DNA from: Hyparrhenia diplandra
Lineage: Eukaryota; Streptophyta; Magnoliopsida; Poales; Poaceae
Assembly (NCBI GenBank): GCA_015847255.1
Contig: JADLZK010008410.1
Location: 248,001 to 312,000, forward strand
Reading direction: 5' to 3'
Length of the DNA: 64,000 nt
Shown: positions 11,579 through 22,385 of the stretch, piece by piece
Numbering within the stretch: position 1 is the stretch's first letter
Layout of the letters: each line of letters begins with the position of its first letter
Program-made: the position numbers and the translations under genes
Notes under the pieces: generated by a model
What the model saw: the letters and a program-made list of their open reading frames with translations, nothing else
Told to the model about the DNA's origin: nothing
Databases searched by the model: none

Positions 11579-14520
11579 ATGGCTCGAGGAGGTTGCCGGC
11601 GGCATCCTCTGCTCGTCGTGCTGCCGCCATTGCTGCTGCTGCTGCTAGCAATGGTGCCGGAGTCGACGCAGCTGCAGTCGTCGCAGACATGGTCGCTGCT
11701 CAAGATCCAGCAGCTGCTCAACTACCCGCCGGTGCTCCGTACCTGGGGCAACAGCACCGACTTCTGCTACGGCGGGGACTACAAGACCGCCTCCGCCTTC
11801 GTCGAGTGCTACGGCGACAGCGTGACGCAGCTCCACATCATGGGTCCCGGCGGCGGCCCGCTGCCCAAGACGTTCAGCGTCGACGCCTTCTTCACGACGC
11901 TGACGAGGCTTCCCGACCTCCGTGTGCTCACGCTCACCGGACTCGGCCTCTGGGGCCCGCTGCCGGGAAGCTGTCGCGGCTGGCGTCGCTGGAGATCGTC
12001 AACGTCAGCGGCAACTACCTCTACGGCCAGCTCCCGGAGGGCCTCTCCCGGCTCGGCAGCCTCCAGACGTTCATCGCCGACGACAACATGCTCTCCGGCG
12101 AGCTCCCGAGCTGGCTCGGGAAGCTGCCGTCGCTGGCCGTACTCAGCCTCCGGAACAACTCGCTGCAGGGCACGCTGCCGGAGTCCGTCAGAGACATGGG
12201 GTCGCTGCGGTCGCTGACGCTCGCCTGCAACAACCTCACCGGCGCGGTGCCGGACCTGAGCGCGCTGACGAACCTCCAGGTGGTGGACCTCGCCAACAAC
12301 TCGCTGGGCCCCGCGTTCCCGCGGCTCGGGAGGAAGGTGGCCAGCGTCGTGCTCAGCGGCAACCACTTCGGCAACGGGCTCCCCCGCCGACGAGGTCGCC
12401 TCTTTCTACCTCCTGGAGCGCCTCGACGTGTCGAGGAACCGCTTCGTCGGCCCGTTCCCGCCCGCGCTCCTCTCGCTGCCGTCCATCGAGTACCTCAGCG
12501 TCGCCGGGAACCGCCTCACCGGCCTGCTCGCCACCAACATGTCCTGCGGCGAGAACCTCCGGTTCGTCGACGTCTCTTCCAACCTCCTCACGGGGACGCT
12601 CCCGTCGTGCCTGACGACGCGAGCCGCCGCCACCGCCTCCTCCAAGGTGACGCTCCTGGCGGCGTCCAACTGCCTGTCCGGCACCGGCACCGGCACGCAG
12701 CACCCGACGCTGTTCTGCCAGAACCAGGCGCTGGCGGTGGGCATCGTGCCCGTGGCACGCGACGGCGGCAAGGGCAAGTCCAAGAAGGCCGGTGTCGTGG
12801 GCGGCGCCATCACCGCCGCCATCGCCGCAGCCGCGCTAGCCGGCGTGGCGGTGTTCCTCGCGGCTCGTAAGGCGGCGGTGCGTCGCGCCAAGGCCCGTCC
12901 ACCGCGTCGTCTGGTGGAGCACGCGCACGCGTCGTCCAACTCCAACTCCATGTCCATCAGCGGCGCGTACCCGTCGCAGCTGTTCGCCGACGCTCGGTAC
13001 ATCTCGCAGACGGTGAAGCTGCAAGGTGCGGTGGGCATCCCGGCGTACCGGTCCTTCTCGCTGGTGGAGCTGGAGGCGGCGACCAACAACTTCGAGGTGT
13101 CACGGCTGATGGGGCAGGACGCGCACGGGCAGATGTACCGTGGCACGCTCGGCAACGGCACGGCGGTGACGATCCGGTCGCTGCGTGTGGCGAAGCGGGG
13201 CTCGCAGTTGGCGGCGGCGTTCGGCCGGCACGTCGAGATGATCTCCAGGCTCCGCCATCGCCACCTGGTGAGCGCGCTCGGCCACTGCTTCGAGTACAAC
13301 CTCGACGACGGGAGCGTCACGCAGCTGTTCCTCGTCTTCGAGTACGTGCACAACGGCAACCTCAGGAGCAGGATCTCGCGTGAGTGCCCAGCCACAACTG
13401 CCGTCGTGTCTAGTGTCTTTGTTTCTTCTTCGTTCTCGTCGCCGCCGGCGGCGGCGGATCGATGATGATAGATACATAGCTGACGACGTATGTATGTTTG
13501 TTGTTCTTGGTTGGTGAAGAGGGGACGGAAGGGAGGAAGCTGCCGTGGGTGCAGAGGATCTCAGCGGCCATTGGTGTGGCCAAGGGCATCCAGTTCTTGC
13601 ACGGAGGAATCATGCCGGGGCTCTTCGCCAACAACCTCAAGATCACCAACATCCTCCTCGACCAGAACCTCGTCGCCAAGATCGGCAGCTACAACATCCC
13701 CATCCTCGCCGAGACCGCCAAATCATCAGAGGTACGTAAATCAAATCAGAGCACAACTGATGAATGAACAATGTATCAATCTCACTCACAACTAATTGCG
13801 TTTGTTTAATTTCGCTGGATGGATGGATGCATGGGTCAATCTAGGGAGGAAGCAAGTACCCATCTGACAGGTACATATAACGCCTGTTGTGTCTGAACAT
13901 GGTGGATGGATGGATCGATCGATCTTGCTAAGCAACTGATGATCAAAACCCCAATTTTGTTTTGTAGGGTGCCGAATGGTGACAAGATCGACATCTACGA
14001 CTTCGGTGTGATCCTGCTGGAGGTGATAACCGGGAGGCCCATCACGTCGATACACGAGGTGGAGGTCATCAAGGAGCAGGTACGGCGACCTCCATTTGTT
14101 ACATGCCCGGCCGCCGGGCAGCTGAGCTGAGGTGACTGGATCACTGAACCTGAGCTGAGCTCGGCATGGAATGTGAATGTGCAGCTGCAGTCGGCGGTGA
14201 CGTCGGAGAGCTCGGGGCGGCGGAAGGTGCTGGTGGACCAGGCAGTGAGCCGGTCGTGCTCGGACGAGTCGGCGAGGACGGTGATGGAGATCTGCCTGCG
14301 GTGCCTGGCCAAAGAGCCGTCGCAGCGGCCGTCGGTGGAGGACGTGCTGTGGAACCTGCAGTTCGCGGCGCAGGTGCAGGACGACTCGTGGCGCGGCGGC
14401 GGGGCGGACTCGCGGAGCTCCACCAGTGAGGAGTCGCCGCTGTCGCCGTCGCAGATCCCCAGGGACACCATCATCGCCAGGACGACGACGACGACCACGG
14501 ACGCTGCTTCCTATTATTAG
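11579..14520 (+). CDS. Leucine-rich-repeat receptor-like pseudokinase (At3g03770-like), with two compensating frameshifts
   Basis: Exons inferred from splice sites and frame: 11579-13379, 13520-13731, 13845-13870, 13968-14079 and 14185-14520. Together they make 829 codons including stop. The protein has a signal peptide (residues 1-32, core LLVVLPPLLLLLLAMVP) and about ten LRRs (residues 105-370). A transmembrane helix lies near 405-430 (AITAAIAAAALAGVAVFLAA), followed by a cytoplasmic kinase-like domain (about 490-810) that starts with FSLVELEAATNNF.
Key catalytic positions are altered. The VAIK lysine is replaced in VTIRSLR, the HRD loop reads LFANNLKITNILLD, and DFG is replaced by IGSYN. 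It should therefore be a membrane pseudokinase that signals by interaction.
The frame breaks twice: one base is missing near 11964-11970 and one extra C lies in the C5 run at 12381-12385. The LRRs between read perfectly in the shifted frame, so these look like sequence errors or very young lesions. Splice sites are GT-AG. The ligand is unknown. Confidence 0.88.
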
Positions 14521-15610
14521 GTGATTGTGAATGAATTCCTTGTCCAAGCTGGGAGGAGATGGAACCATGAATTCCTTCCTTCCATGTGTGTGTGTGCTAC
14601 ATGGAACCATGATTGATCAGTTTAAACATGCTGTGAAACTGTCATTTTGAGCGTGTTCTTGGACGTTTTTTAGGTTGAGATGACAAGAAGATGCATGCGG
14701 CTGGCTGTTGTTAGGCGATCAGGCGGACATGAAGGCATGATGATGAAGGGAGAGGTTCGAGTGTGATGTGTGATGTGAGATGAGATTTTTGTTGGTGGTG
14801 AGCTCGTACTGCTGCGAGGAAGGAGGAACGTGACAGAATAACGTGGAGGCTTGGCTGGCTTAAGTGTACAGCAGCTGCAGCTGCAGCTGAAGCTGGAACT
14901 TACATATATGTTTCTTCTACTACTACTAGTACCCCAGGAAGGATGTGTACAGGGCCGCTTTGGTTTGGCTGGCCTACTAGCACTGGTTTATTGTTCTTTT
15001 TTTAATCGGTTTTTGACTTGTCACCTTTTTTATTTTCTTATTTGCCCCTCATTGATGGATCGTTTGACAATGTAAGCACAGCTGTATTTGCGTCAACCTT
15101 ATTAGAGGTCTCTCAGTTGACCAAAGCGTCACTCCTTGCAGCACATTTGGCTCTTTGCCAACATGGCATCACGAGTCATAACAGAAGACCAAACAGGCAC
15201 ACTGGCCAACTACTGTGGGTTAGTGAGTACTGTGCCAGTGTGCATTGCTCTCCAACAGTTTCAACGCTGGGGCTCCAGACAGCAATGGCAGAGGCCACCG
15301 CAATCCTGAATCGTTGAAACGCTAGTGGTCCAGTAGACCAGCAGCATACAGCCCCAACAGCCCATCCTGTCTGTCATCATTACATGCGTACGTCCCAATT
15401 GCGAGAATCGGGACGGGATCTCATCCTGGGCGTAGATCGTCACCCACCATGATCATGCGATCTTCAAATTTCAGGTGCGGAATGATCAGGATCGCAGGAC
15501 ACCACCTCAAGCGATGGAGGAAATTTCCGCCTCATTTCCAAATCGACCGACCTTGTCTGTCTTGCTGCCAACACAACTCCACGAGTGACGGACAGAGAGC
15601 CGGAAGGCCA
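14521..15610. other. 3' flank of the receptor-like gene and intergenic DNA
   Basis: The first part is likely 3' UTR. A (CAGCTG)-type repeat lies at 14870-14895. No other coding region is supported. Confidence 0.4.
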
Positions 15611-15663
15611 ACTACCCTGGTCTTTTGTCAAAAAAAAAAAAAAAAAAAACACTACCCTGGTCT
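15611..15663. mobile_element. Micro-retroposon: poly(A) insertion with 13-bp target duplication
   Basis: The 13-mer actaccctggtct occurs at 15611-15623 and again at 15651-15663. Between them lie only 'tttgtc', an A run of about 20 and a final C. A poly(A) tail with almost no body, flanked by a long direct repeat, is the expected product of target-primed reverse transcription that aborted immediately. The donor family is unknown. Compare the similar structure at 45654-45702. Confidence 0.75.
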
Positions 15664-16035
15664 GGTCCACACAGTGTGCTCCATCCGTAACGATAGATGC
15701 TGTCAACCCCACACACAATGCAAGAGCAAACATGATTTCAGGGGTCCATCAAACAATCATTCCCACGCTATAATTTTTGTACATAAGCAGGATCCTTTTT
15801 AATTCATAAGAAGCATAGGTCAACAACAACCGCTACATTACGACAGCCACCACCATGAGCCACCAGGGCTCTTGATCGGGGCAAAACCACGACGACCACA
15901 GACTAGAAACCAATCACGGGGGTTCTTCAATGTTTCGACAAGCCTGGCGAACCACAAACACAAGGAGGGTTTTTTTTTTTTTTTTTCACGGTTTCTTATT
16001 GTGCCCCTCTCGGGCACCATGAGCATCCTCCTGCA
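15664..16035 (-). other. Probable 3' UTR and downstream flank of RAD6
   Basis: The strand opposite RAD6 shows no gene. An A/T homopolymer lies at 15968-15986. The first few hundred bases below the stop codon at 16036 probably belong to the RAD6 3' UTR (position-based inference). Confidence 0.35.
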
Positions 16036-19000
16036 CTAGTCGGCTGTCCAGCTCTGCTCCACAATCTCGCGGACTTTGCGGTTGTACTCCCGCTTGTTCT
16101 CGCTGAACAGTCTTGCAGCTTCTGAGTTAGCAGGGGAGTTTGGGTTTGGATCACACAGCAGGGACTGCAAAGCAAGTTTGGCGCTAGTTAGTTCAAGTAC
16201 AACAGCATATTATTGATACAGCTTGGTCAGAAGTTTGGACAGATGGAAGTTGTGTGAACTGCATGCACACAAGGATATAACAACATAGAAGTCTATCATT
16301 AAGATGGTTCTGGTCAAAATGATTCAATCAAGGTTTCAAACACTGCTAACGATTCATAACTATTTCAAACACTGCTAACCACGATGAGCGATTTGCAAAC
16401 AACTATTTCAAACACTGCTAACCAGGATGAGCGATTTGCAAACCAAATTAATTTACAATCATTGTCCTATGCTTCTAGGTCCACAAAATCCCTTACAATT
16501 TTGTCCGTTAAACTAGTTCCAGCATTCTGTCAATTAAGTTGGAGGCAAGAAAGACCTTATCTACCGCATTATTTCACAAGAATTTATTTTATATCTTATA
16601 GCAAATGTTGACCGATATATCTTCAATTTTCAGTACATAGAAGGTGGATTATAATGGCTATGAAAGATCTAGTCATGTGCATCATGCAAGATAAATTTGC
16701 AACTATATGATAAAAAAAACTTGCTGAACTTTTGAAAGTGGAAGCTTTAATATAAAAACAAGCAACTAAACTGTTTTCGAGTCTGAGCTATTACCAGAAT
16801 ACATTTTAACATGTTTATAATACTATTATAAGTATAAAACCATGATGCTGTAAAGTTAGCAATTAGCACTACACATGCATTTTTGCACCAAAAAGTCCGC
16901 TCAAAAGTGCAAGATACCTGAATAGAAGTTAAAATTGCAGCAACATCATATATAGGACTCCACTGGTTCTGTAGGATATCCAAGCATATGCTTCCATCAG
17001 CATATACTGCATGAATAGTAAAATGTTACACACACTTTCCACAAAATCAAAATTGAGATAGATGTTAACGCCGAAGACAAGCCGCAAATGGGGTGAGGGA
17101 AAGAGAAATTACTATTTGGGTGAAACATCCTAGAGACAAATCGAACAGTTGGTGGCTTGTTTGGATAATCTTCTGTAAACTGCAAAGTAAGCTTGAACGT
17201 GCCTACAGATGTTACATAGTCAATAGTTAGAGAACTTTGCAATGCTAACAATAATAGCAGCCATTTAAAAATCCCAGCATGCTAAGGGGAACCTCATTGA
17301 CCTTATTGACACATGAAAATCAACAGAAGTCACAATCTTAACAAACTGAAAATAGACATTGAATTTTCAGCACACATACAAAACATTTCCCACATGTTTC
17401 AAGGCTATGTAAAACAAGTGAAACATCACAACAACAGCGTTGAATCAAAAAAAAAAAAACTAACTGAAAGTCAATAAGAGGGTATCCCAGTATAAAAGAC
17501 AAGACAACTTTCATAACTTCTGAGGATAATACATTAAATTCATATTTCATTAATCATTCATTGCAAGTGGTTCTTAACCATATGACACAGCAACAAAGGA
17601 ATGTACAGACAATTCCCAGATACAATATGCTTTACATATAAAGTAACAGGACCAGCTTGCTGTAGCACAGAGACACAGAGTATATTAAGAAATTAAATTA
17701 TGCTAGAGTAACTTGCACATATAAAAACAAGTTGGGGGTTAAAGTTGATTCCTTACAGCCATAAAATAACTACAAAAGGTGGTAAAGAACTACAAACTCC
17801 ATGTTGGAGGTTTACTCACAAAACTCAACCAGAAAATAAATATCGCTTGATCTAGAAAGATCAGTACCAAACCTGATCATGTAAAGTGACTCTAGTTTTT
17901 CGCCTGTATGGAATGAGAAACTGATTAAACCACCAAAAATCCTAGTTCTCAAGAAATAAATGGAGACCAGACAATATTCTCATAACTTGACACATCTTCA
18001 ACCTAGAAAAATCTTAGTAAATGAATACAGTTTGCTGTTTCGTTGATGTTGGGAAAAAAAAAGAAAATAACCAGTTCCATCTGGAGTGTGATGATCATAT
18101 CTGAAAGATTCGTTTCAGATTTTTGTCTGAACCATAAATGCTAGAACACTTAGCACGATTCATTTGTACCAGCAGCATAGTAAGTACAACTCCATTGAGT
18201 TAAGACAACTTTAATAAATGGCCCTAGGCAGCCCAAAAAACCACCTAGCCAAACTAATAGATAACAAGGCACTAGGTGCAACCCAGTCCATGAATACAGC
18301 CTAATATGCCCCCATTGAAAAAAGTGGCTGTACTAATGTACGCCGTGGAATAAAAATAAAAGCAGCAGAGAACAGATATAACCAATGTGTATGGTCCAGA
18401 CCCAAAACCTATATATGATGACCCAGATGCAGTGACAGGACTGTGTGCATCCATGAGTGTAAGTCAACATTTCTAGGTAACAATCTAAGTTACATCATAC
18501 CATAGCAATCTAAGTATGACTTCGATAGAATGTTCAGAGTGCATACCACCAAGAAGCTAAGGTCAGTTCAAGTGTATAATTACTTAGCAAGGTGCAAGGG
18601 TAGCCAAGGTGTTCTACTCCAACATATAAATCTGTTAGACAGTGCTAAGGTGAGCTCCGGATGTAATATTTTCCAACATATAAATCTTAGTACCCTAACT
18701 TTTCTTTAACTATGTAGATCGTAGTCGCAATCCGTAACTTAAGGCGAGGTTTTGCCCCTCTGCGTCTAGCTTAGTTGGGGAGAAGAGAGATTAGATTGGT
18801 AATATATTTTTTCATTGCCTCCTTATAAAATAAGGGAGACTCTCTTATATAGAGATGACTGCCTTGACCCCTAAGGAATATCCTAACCGAATCAATCTAT
18901 CTTATTCCTTTCCTAGCTTATCTCTTTCCTAACTAATCCCACGCGGGTACTGTTCACGCCAGCCCAGGCTGGGCCATCCTGGGTCTAACACCAATGACTG

Positions 19001-20953
19001 AGTGGCAATAGCCAAACAAAATTGATGAAAGGAAGCGTCACCTAACCAGGGGATAGAAGCTACCTTGGCTAGGGCTCCAGGTTGTAGCCTGCTCAGCATG
19101 GCTTTGGTAGGGTCAAGAAATCAAGGATTGAAGTGACAAAGGGATGGGGGAATCAGGAAGGGGGCTTCAGTACCAAGCACAAAGTACTACATCTCAACAA
19201 GGAATGCGACAAGCCATAACCTATCACTTTGGCAAAGGATTGAAGTGACTAAGGGATGGGGAATCTGGAAGGGGCTTCAGTACCAAGCACAAAGTACTAC
19301 ACCTCAACAAGGAATGCGACAAGCCATAACCTATCACTTTGCCAAGGACTATGTGTCACATAATCAATGTAGCAAAAAACATATATGCAGTGTGGTAGCA
19401 AGGGCCTGGGCACTGCTGGTCACCCCTGGCCCGCCATTCAAGTCATTTCTTTCCTAATGAATTCTAAATCTATATGCAGTGTGGTAGCAAGGGCCTGGCC
19501 ACTGCTGGTCACCCCTGGATCCACCATTGAAATCATTTCTTTCCTAATTAATTCTATATCTATAAAAATATAGAAAACAAAGAACAAAGTCATCCAAGCA
19601 GCAGAACACTGATTCAATTATGCAGCATACTTCTCAGTGCAGACCTAGGCAACAGTCCGAAAGATTTGCTGATACATAGAAAGCAAACATTTCCAAGCAA
19701 CCGAGAAATCAAAGAGATTCATATAATTAAGAAACCCAAACTGTAAACTGCTAATATCTACATGGAAGTTTCCACACACTACAGGTGGAATTTCCTACTT
19801 AAGGGAGCTTTTAGTATACTACAAAAAAATTGTTATTTCCAATTAACAGAAACCAAAAATGTTACGGATTTAAAGCCATATCCTAGTGGGTGTTAACGTT
19901 ATCACCATGCAAAATTTGTCGTTTTTCAGATTTAACTGAAGCCAAAGCTGTTACAGAATTTCAGCTTGAACCTACACTTAAACAATGTTCAACGGAGTAC
20001 GGACATATCATCCAGAGACAACTTTGAACAGATAGCATTAAATACTGCATAATGGAAATATCAGTTCCTGCACAAAATGAGAATCTGATATAGTATTTAT
20101 AGTTAGGAAATCTAAACTGTAAACTGCTAATATCTACGTGGCAGTTTCCGCACACAGGTGGAACTGCCTACATAGTGGGCGCTTAGTATACCACAAAATA
20201 AATTTGTTGCTTCCAATTAATAATTACCGAAACGGTAACAGATTTACTGCTGCATCCTACTGGGAGCTATCGGTACAAATTTGTCGATTTCTGATTTAAC
20301 AGACACCAAAGCCGTTACAGAATTTCAGCTCGAACCTACAGTTAAACCAATGTTCTGCAGACAATAGACAACTTTCAACATGCAACTAACGAATCACGTA
20401 ACGAAATGTTCCCACAAGACGGGCATGAACGATTAACTGGCGGGAACAAGCAAAAACAGTCATGAGGAACCAAATGAGTCTCATAGTTCCTGTGACAATC
20501 AAATATCTTATACCCCATGAATTTCTACAGTTCCACCTGCACGATTCCGAACCAAACTACCTTCAAGCAAGTAGCAACCACACAACAAGCACCACCACAT
20601 GTGCAACAGATCAGAGAGAGGGGGTCAGAGCGGGGAATCTCACCTCCGTCCCACGGCGTATCATCCGGCCTGTAAAACCACACGAACCACTCATTAGCAT
20701 AACAACACGAGTAAAACGAAAAGGAAGAACCCGGCTCCCTCCGCGAGATCCGGAGTCTGTCCCTCAATCAAACCCTAGAACAGGGACGGGATTATCGGGC
20801 GAGAGGGAGGGAGGGAGGGATGAGGTACCCGAATATGACGGCGTTCCAGAGCATGATGTTGTTGTCGTGCGGCGCGCCGCTGATCCCGGCGGGCGGGTCC
20901 TGCTGCAGGCGCTTGAAGTCCCGCATCAGCCGCTTCCTCGCCGGCGTCGACAT
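16036..20953 (-). CDS. RAD6: Ubiquitin-conjugating enzyme E2 of the RAD6/UBC2 type
   Basis: Five exons on the minus strand: 20829-20953, 20644-20669, 17113-17202, 16918-17006 and 16036-16164. They total 459 nt, giving exactly 152 residues plus stop with all phases matching, which is the standard length for plant RAD6. The start is MSTPARKRLMRDFKRLQQDP and the end is EIVEQSWTAD. The catalytic cysteine is Cys88 in YADGSICLDILQNQW, preceded by the MFHPN motif, with NPNSPAN near the C terminus.
The enzyme accepts ubiquitin from E1 as a thioester and, with RING E3s of the RAD18, BRE1/HUB and N-recognin kinds, modifies PCNA, histone H2B and N-degron substrates; it acts in nucleus and cytosol. Like other plant copies it lacks the acidic tail of yeast Rad6. 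Intron 2 is unusually long (3.4 kb) because of inserted and duplicated DNA. This is the best-preserved gene in the window. Confidence 0.97.
18633..18990 (-). mobile_element. LTR-like element in RAD6 intron 2
   Basis: A 358-bp block bounded by an 8-bp inverted pair, TGTTAGAC at 18633 and GTCTAACA ending at 18990. Read on the minus strand it begins TGTTAGACCC and has a TATA-like 'ctatataagagag' about 150 bp in, then a GGCAATGAA stretch, as in rice copia-type or TRIM LTRs. No clear target duplication flanks it, so one boundary may be slightly off or mutated. There is no coding capacity. It lies antisense-neutral within the intron and leaves RAD6 exons untouched. Confidence 0.55.
19125..19348. 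repeat. Tandem duplication, unit about 112 bp
   Basis: Two copies, each starting ggattgaagtgac, begin at 19125 and 19237 and end in 'aacctatcacttt'. They differ by a few substitutions and single-base gaps. The repeat lies inside RAD6 intron 2. Confidence 0.85.
19383..19560. repeat. Tandem duplication, unit 89 bp
   Basis: Copies at 19383-19471 and 19472-19560 start atatgcagtgtggtagcaag and include 'ggtcacccctgg'. They are nearly identical. The repeat lies directly after the 112-bp duplication. Confidence 0.85.
19735..20340. repeat. Diverged direct duplication, offset about 376 bp
   Basis: Segments 19735-19965 and 20111-20340 share the words 'ctgtaaactgctaatatct', 'ttagtatac' and 'gttacagaatttcagct' in the same order. 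They differ by many substitutions and small gaps, so this is an older duplication than its neighbours. Confidence 0.7.
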
Positions 20954-20990
20954 CTCGTCTCGGCACGCCGCAGCCCGGCGCGCGCGGCTC

Positions 20991-21009
20991 AAACCCTAGG
21001 CTAGGGTTT
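20991..21009. promoter_or_regulatory. Palindromic double telo-box in the RAD6 leader
   Basis: AAACCCTAGGCTAGGGTTT lies about 38 bases upstream of the RAD6 ATG and contains AAACCCTA on both strands. Telo-boxes near plant transcription start sites are associated with expression in cycling cells and with telomere-repeat-binding factors (family knowledge). Function here is inferred. Confidence 0.5.
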
Positions 21010-22385
21010 GGTCGATCTCCGGCTGAACGCTCGCTGCGTCCGCGTCTCCTCTCTGGCTGGCTCCTTGACCCCGCGAGGTTGCGTCTGAAATCAGAGAAGC
21101 TTCGAGACAGACAAAGGAAAGGACGGAAGAGGGGGCGGGGGGTGATGGATGGATGGGTGGGTGGTGGGCGCGTGAGAAAAGTTTCACGGGCGGAAAGAGT
21201 GGAAGCCGCGACGCCCACGCGGGGCGGTGGGCCCTCTCGTCCACGAGACCTAGCTTCGTTTCCACGCGCGGCCCAGCTCGGAGTCGCTGACGCCAGGGCC
21301 CATGAGATTATGGCCCCTCCAGCCGACGTATTTTACGAGCGGCGCCGCACTGCCGTTGCCGTCCATGTCGCTGACAGGACAGGGACCAAGGTGTCAGAGA
21401 CAGAAATTCCTGGTAAAATTGTGGGACCGACCGTGGGTGGGACATGATGCCACTCTGGACCCATGCGTGGGTATCGAATCTGGTGGGGGTGTGGTGGCGC
21501 CGGCCTTGCTTGGCGGCACCCGTGGAACGGTGGATGGGCGGCAGCGCGTACGTGAGCAAAAGAGACCGCTCAAGCTCGGTCGCCGTACTCTTTCGCTGGC
21601 CACGACGCCCACAGGGCAAAAGGACATCATCCATCCATGGCCGGCCCCGGCCAAGATTGATTCGCACCACTTTTCGCCCGAATTGACGTGTCAACAAATT
21701 CACAGTTTTACACCACCGTAACTCTGGTGAACATTTACGACCAGTCTGTAACAAAACTACGTAGTACGTGTCAACAAATGCTATGTATCATATCCTTTTC
21801 AAAAAAGATAAAAAAATGATACATATCATCACCTTCCAACATTGACAAATGACAATTCCGGATATTTGCAAACAGAAATGTATTGCCAACAGACCACAAA
21901 CATTGTCACCACCACCTTTGCAGCACAATGGCTCTATCTAAGAACCACCTCAACAGAAATGTAAAATCCATGTACTTGAACAGACAAAAAATTTTCAACA
22001 CACCTTTGCAGCAAAATGACTACATCTAAGAATCACCTCCTATTTGACTTCAGATACACCTTCCAGTCGAGAGAAGAATAAAATCGAATCAACAGGTTAG
22101 TAGCAGACAGCTGCTGGCCTGCTGCAAACGCCAGTTGCCAAGACACAAGACAAGCATGTTTATCTTGACTCAGTGAGCTTTTTGCAGGGCTGTCTACACA
22201 TAGATTCGGTATGTCATGACGAAACAGTCAACTAGTTACAAACAACATGGCATGTAATGTAAGGAGCATGATAAGATTCAGCTAGTTACAGCTCCTTTAA
22301 AATTGTCTTTTCTTCACATACAGACGAATTGCCATCGTCATTTACAGAGCAAGAGATGGCTAACCATGTCAGTTCTGGGTTGACC
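21010..22385. other. RAD6 promoter region and spacer to the MATH-BTB gene
   Basis: 21010-21700 is GC-rich and probably contains the RAD6 promoter; the frames there are compositional. 21720-22385 is AT-rich and likely includes the 3' UTR of the minus-strand MATH-BTB gene. No separate gene is supported. Confidence 0.45.

Noticed and set aside
12406..13395. Long open frame (329 codons) on the minus strand across the receptor-like gene
   Set aside because: It is antisense to GC-rich LRR and transmembrane coding sequence and has no domain of its own; high GC removes stop codons.
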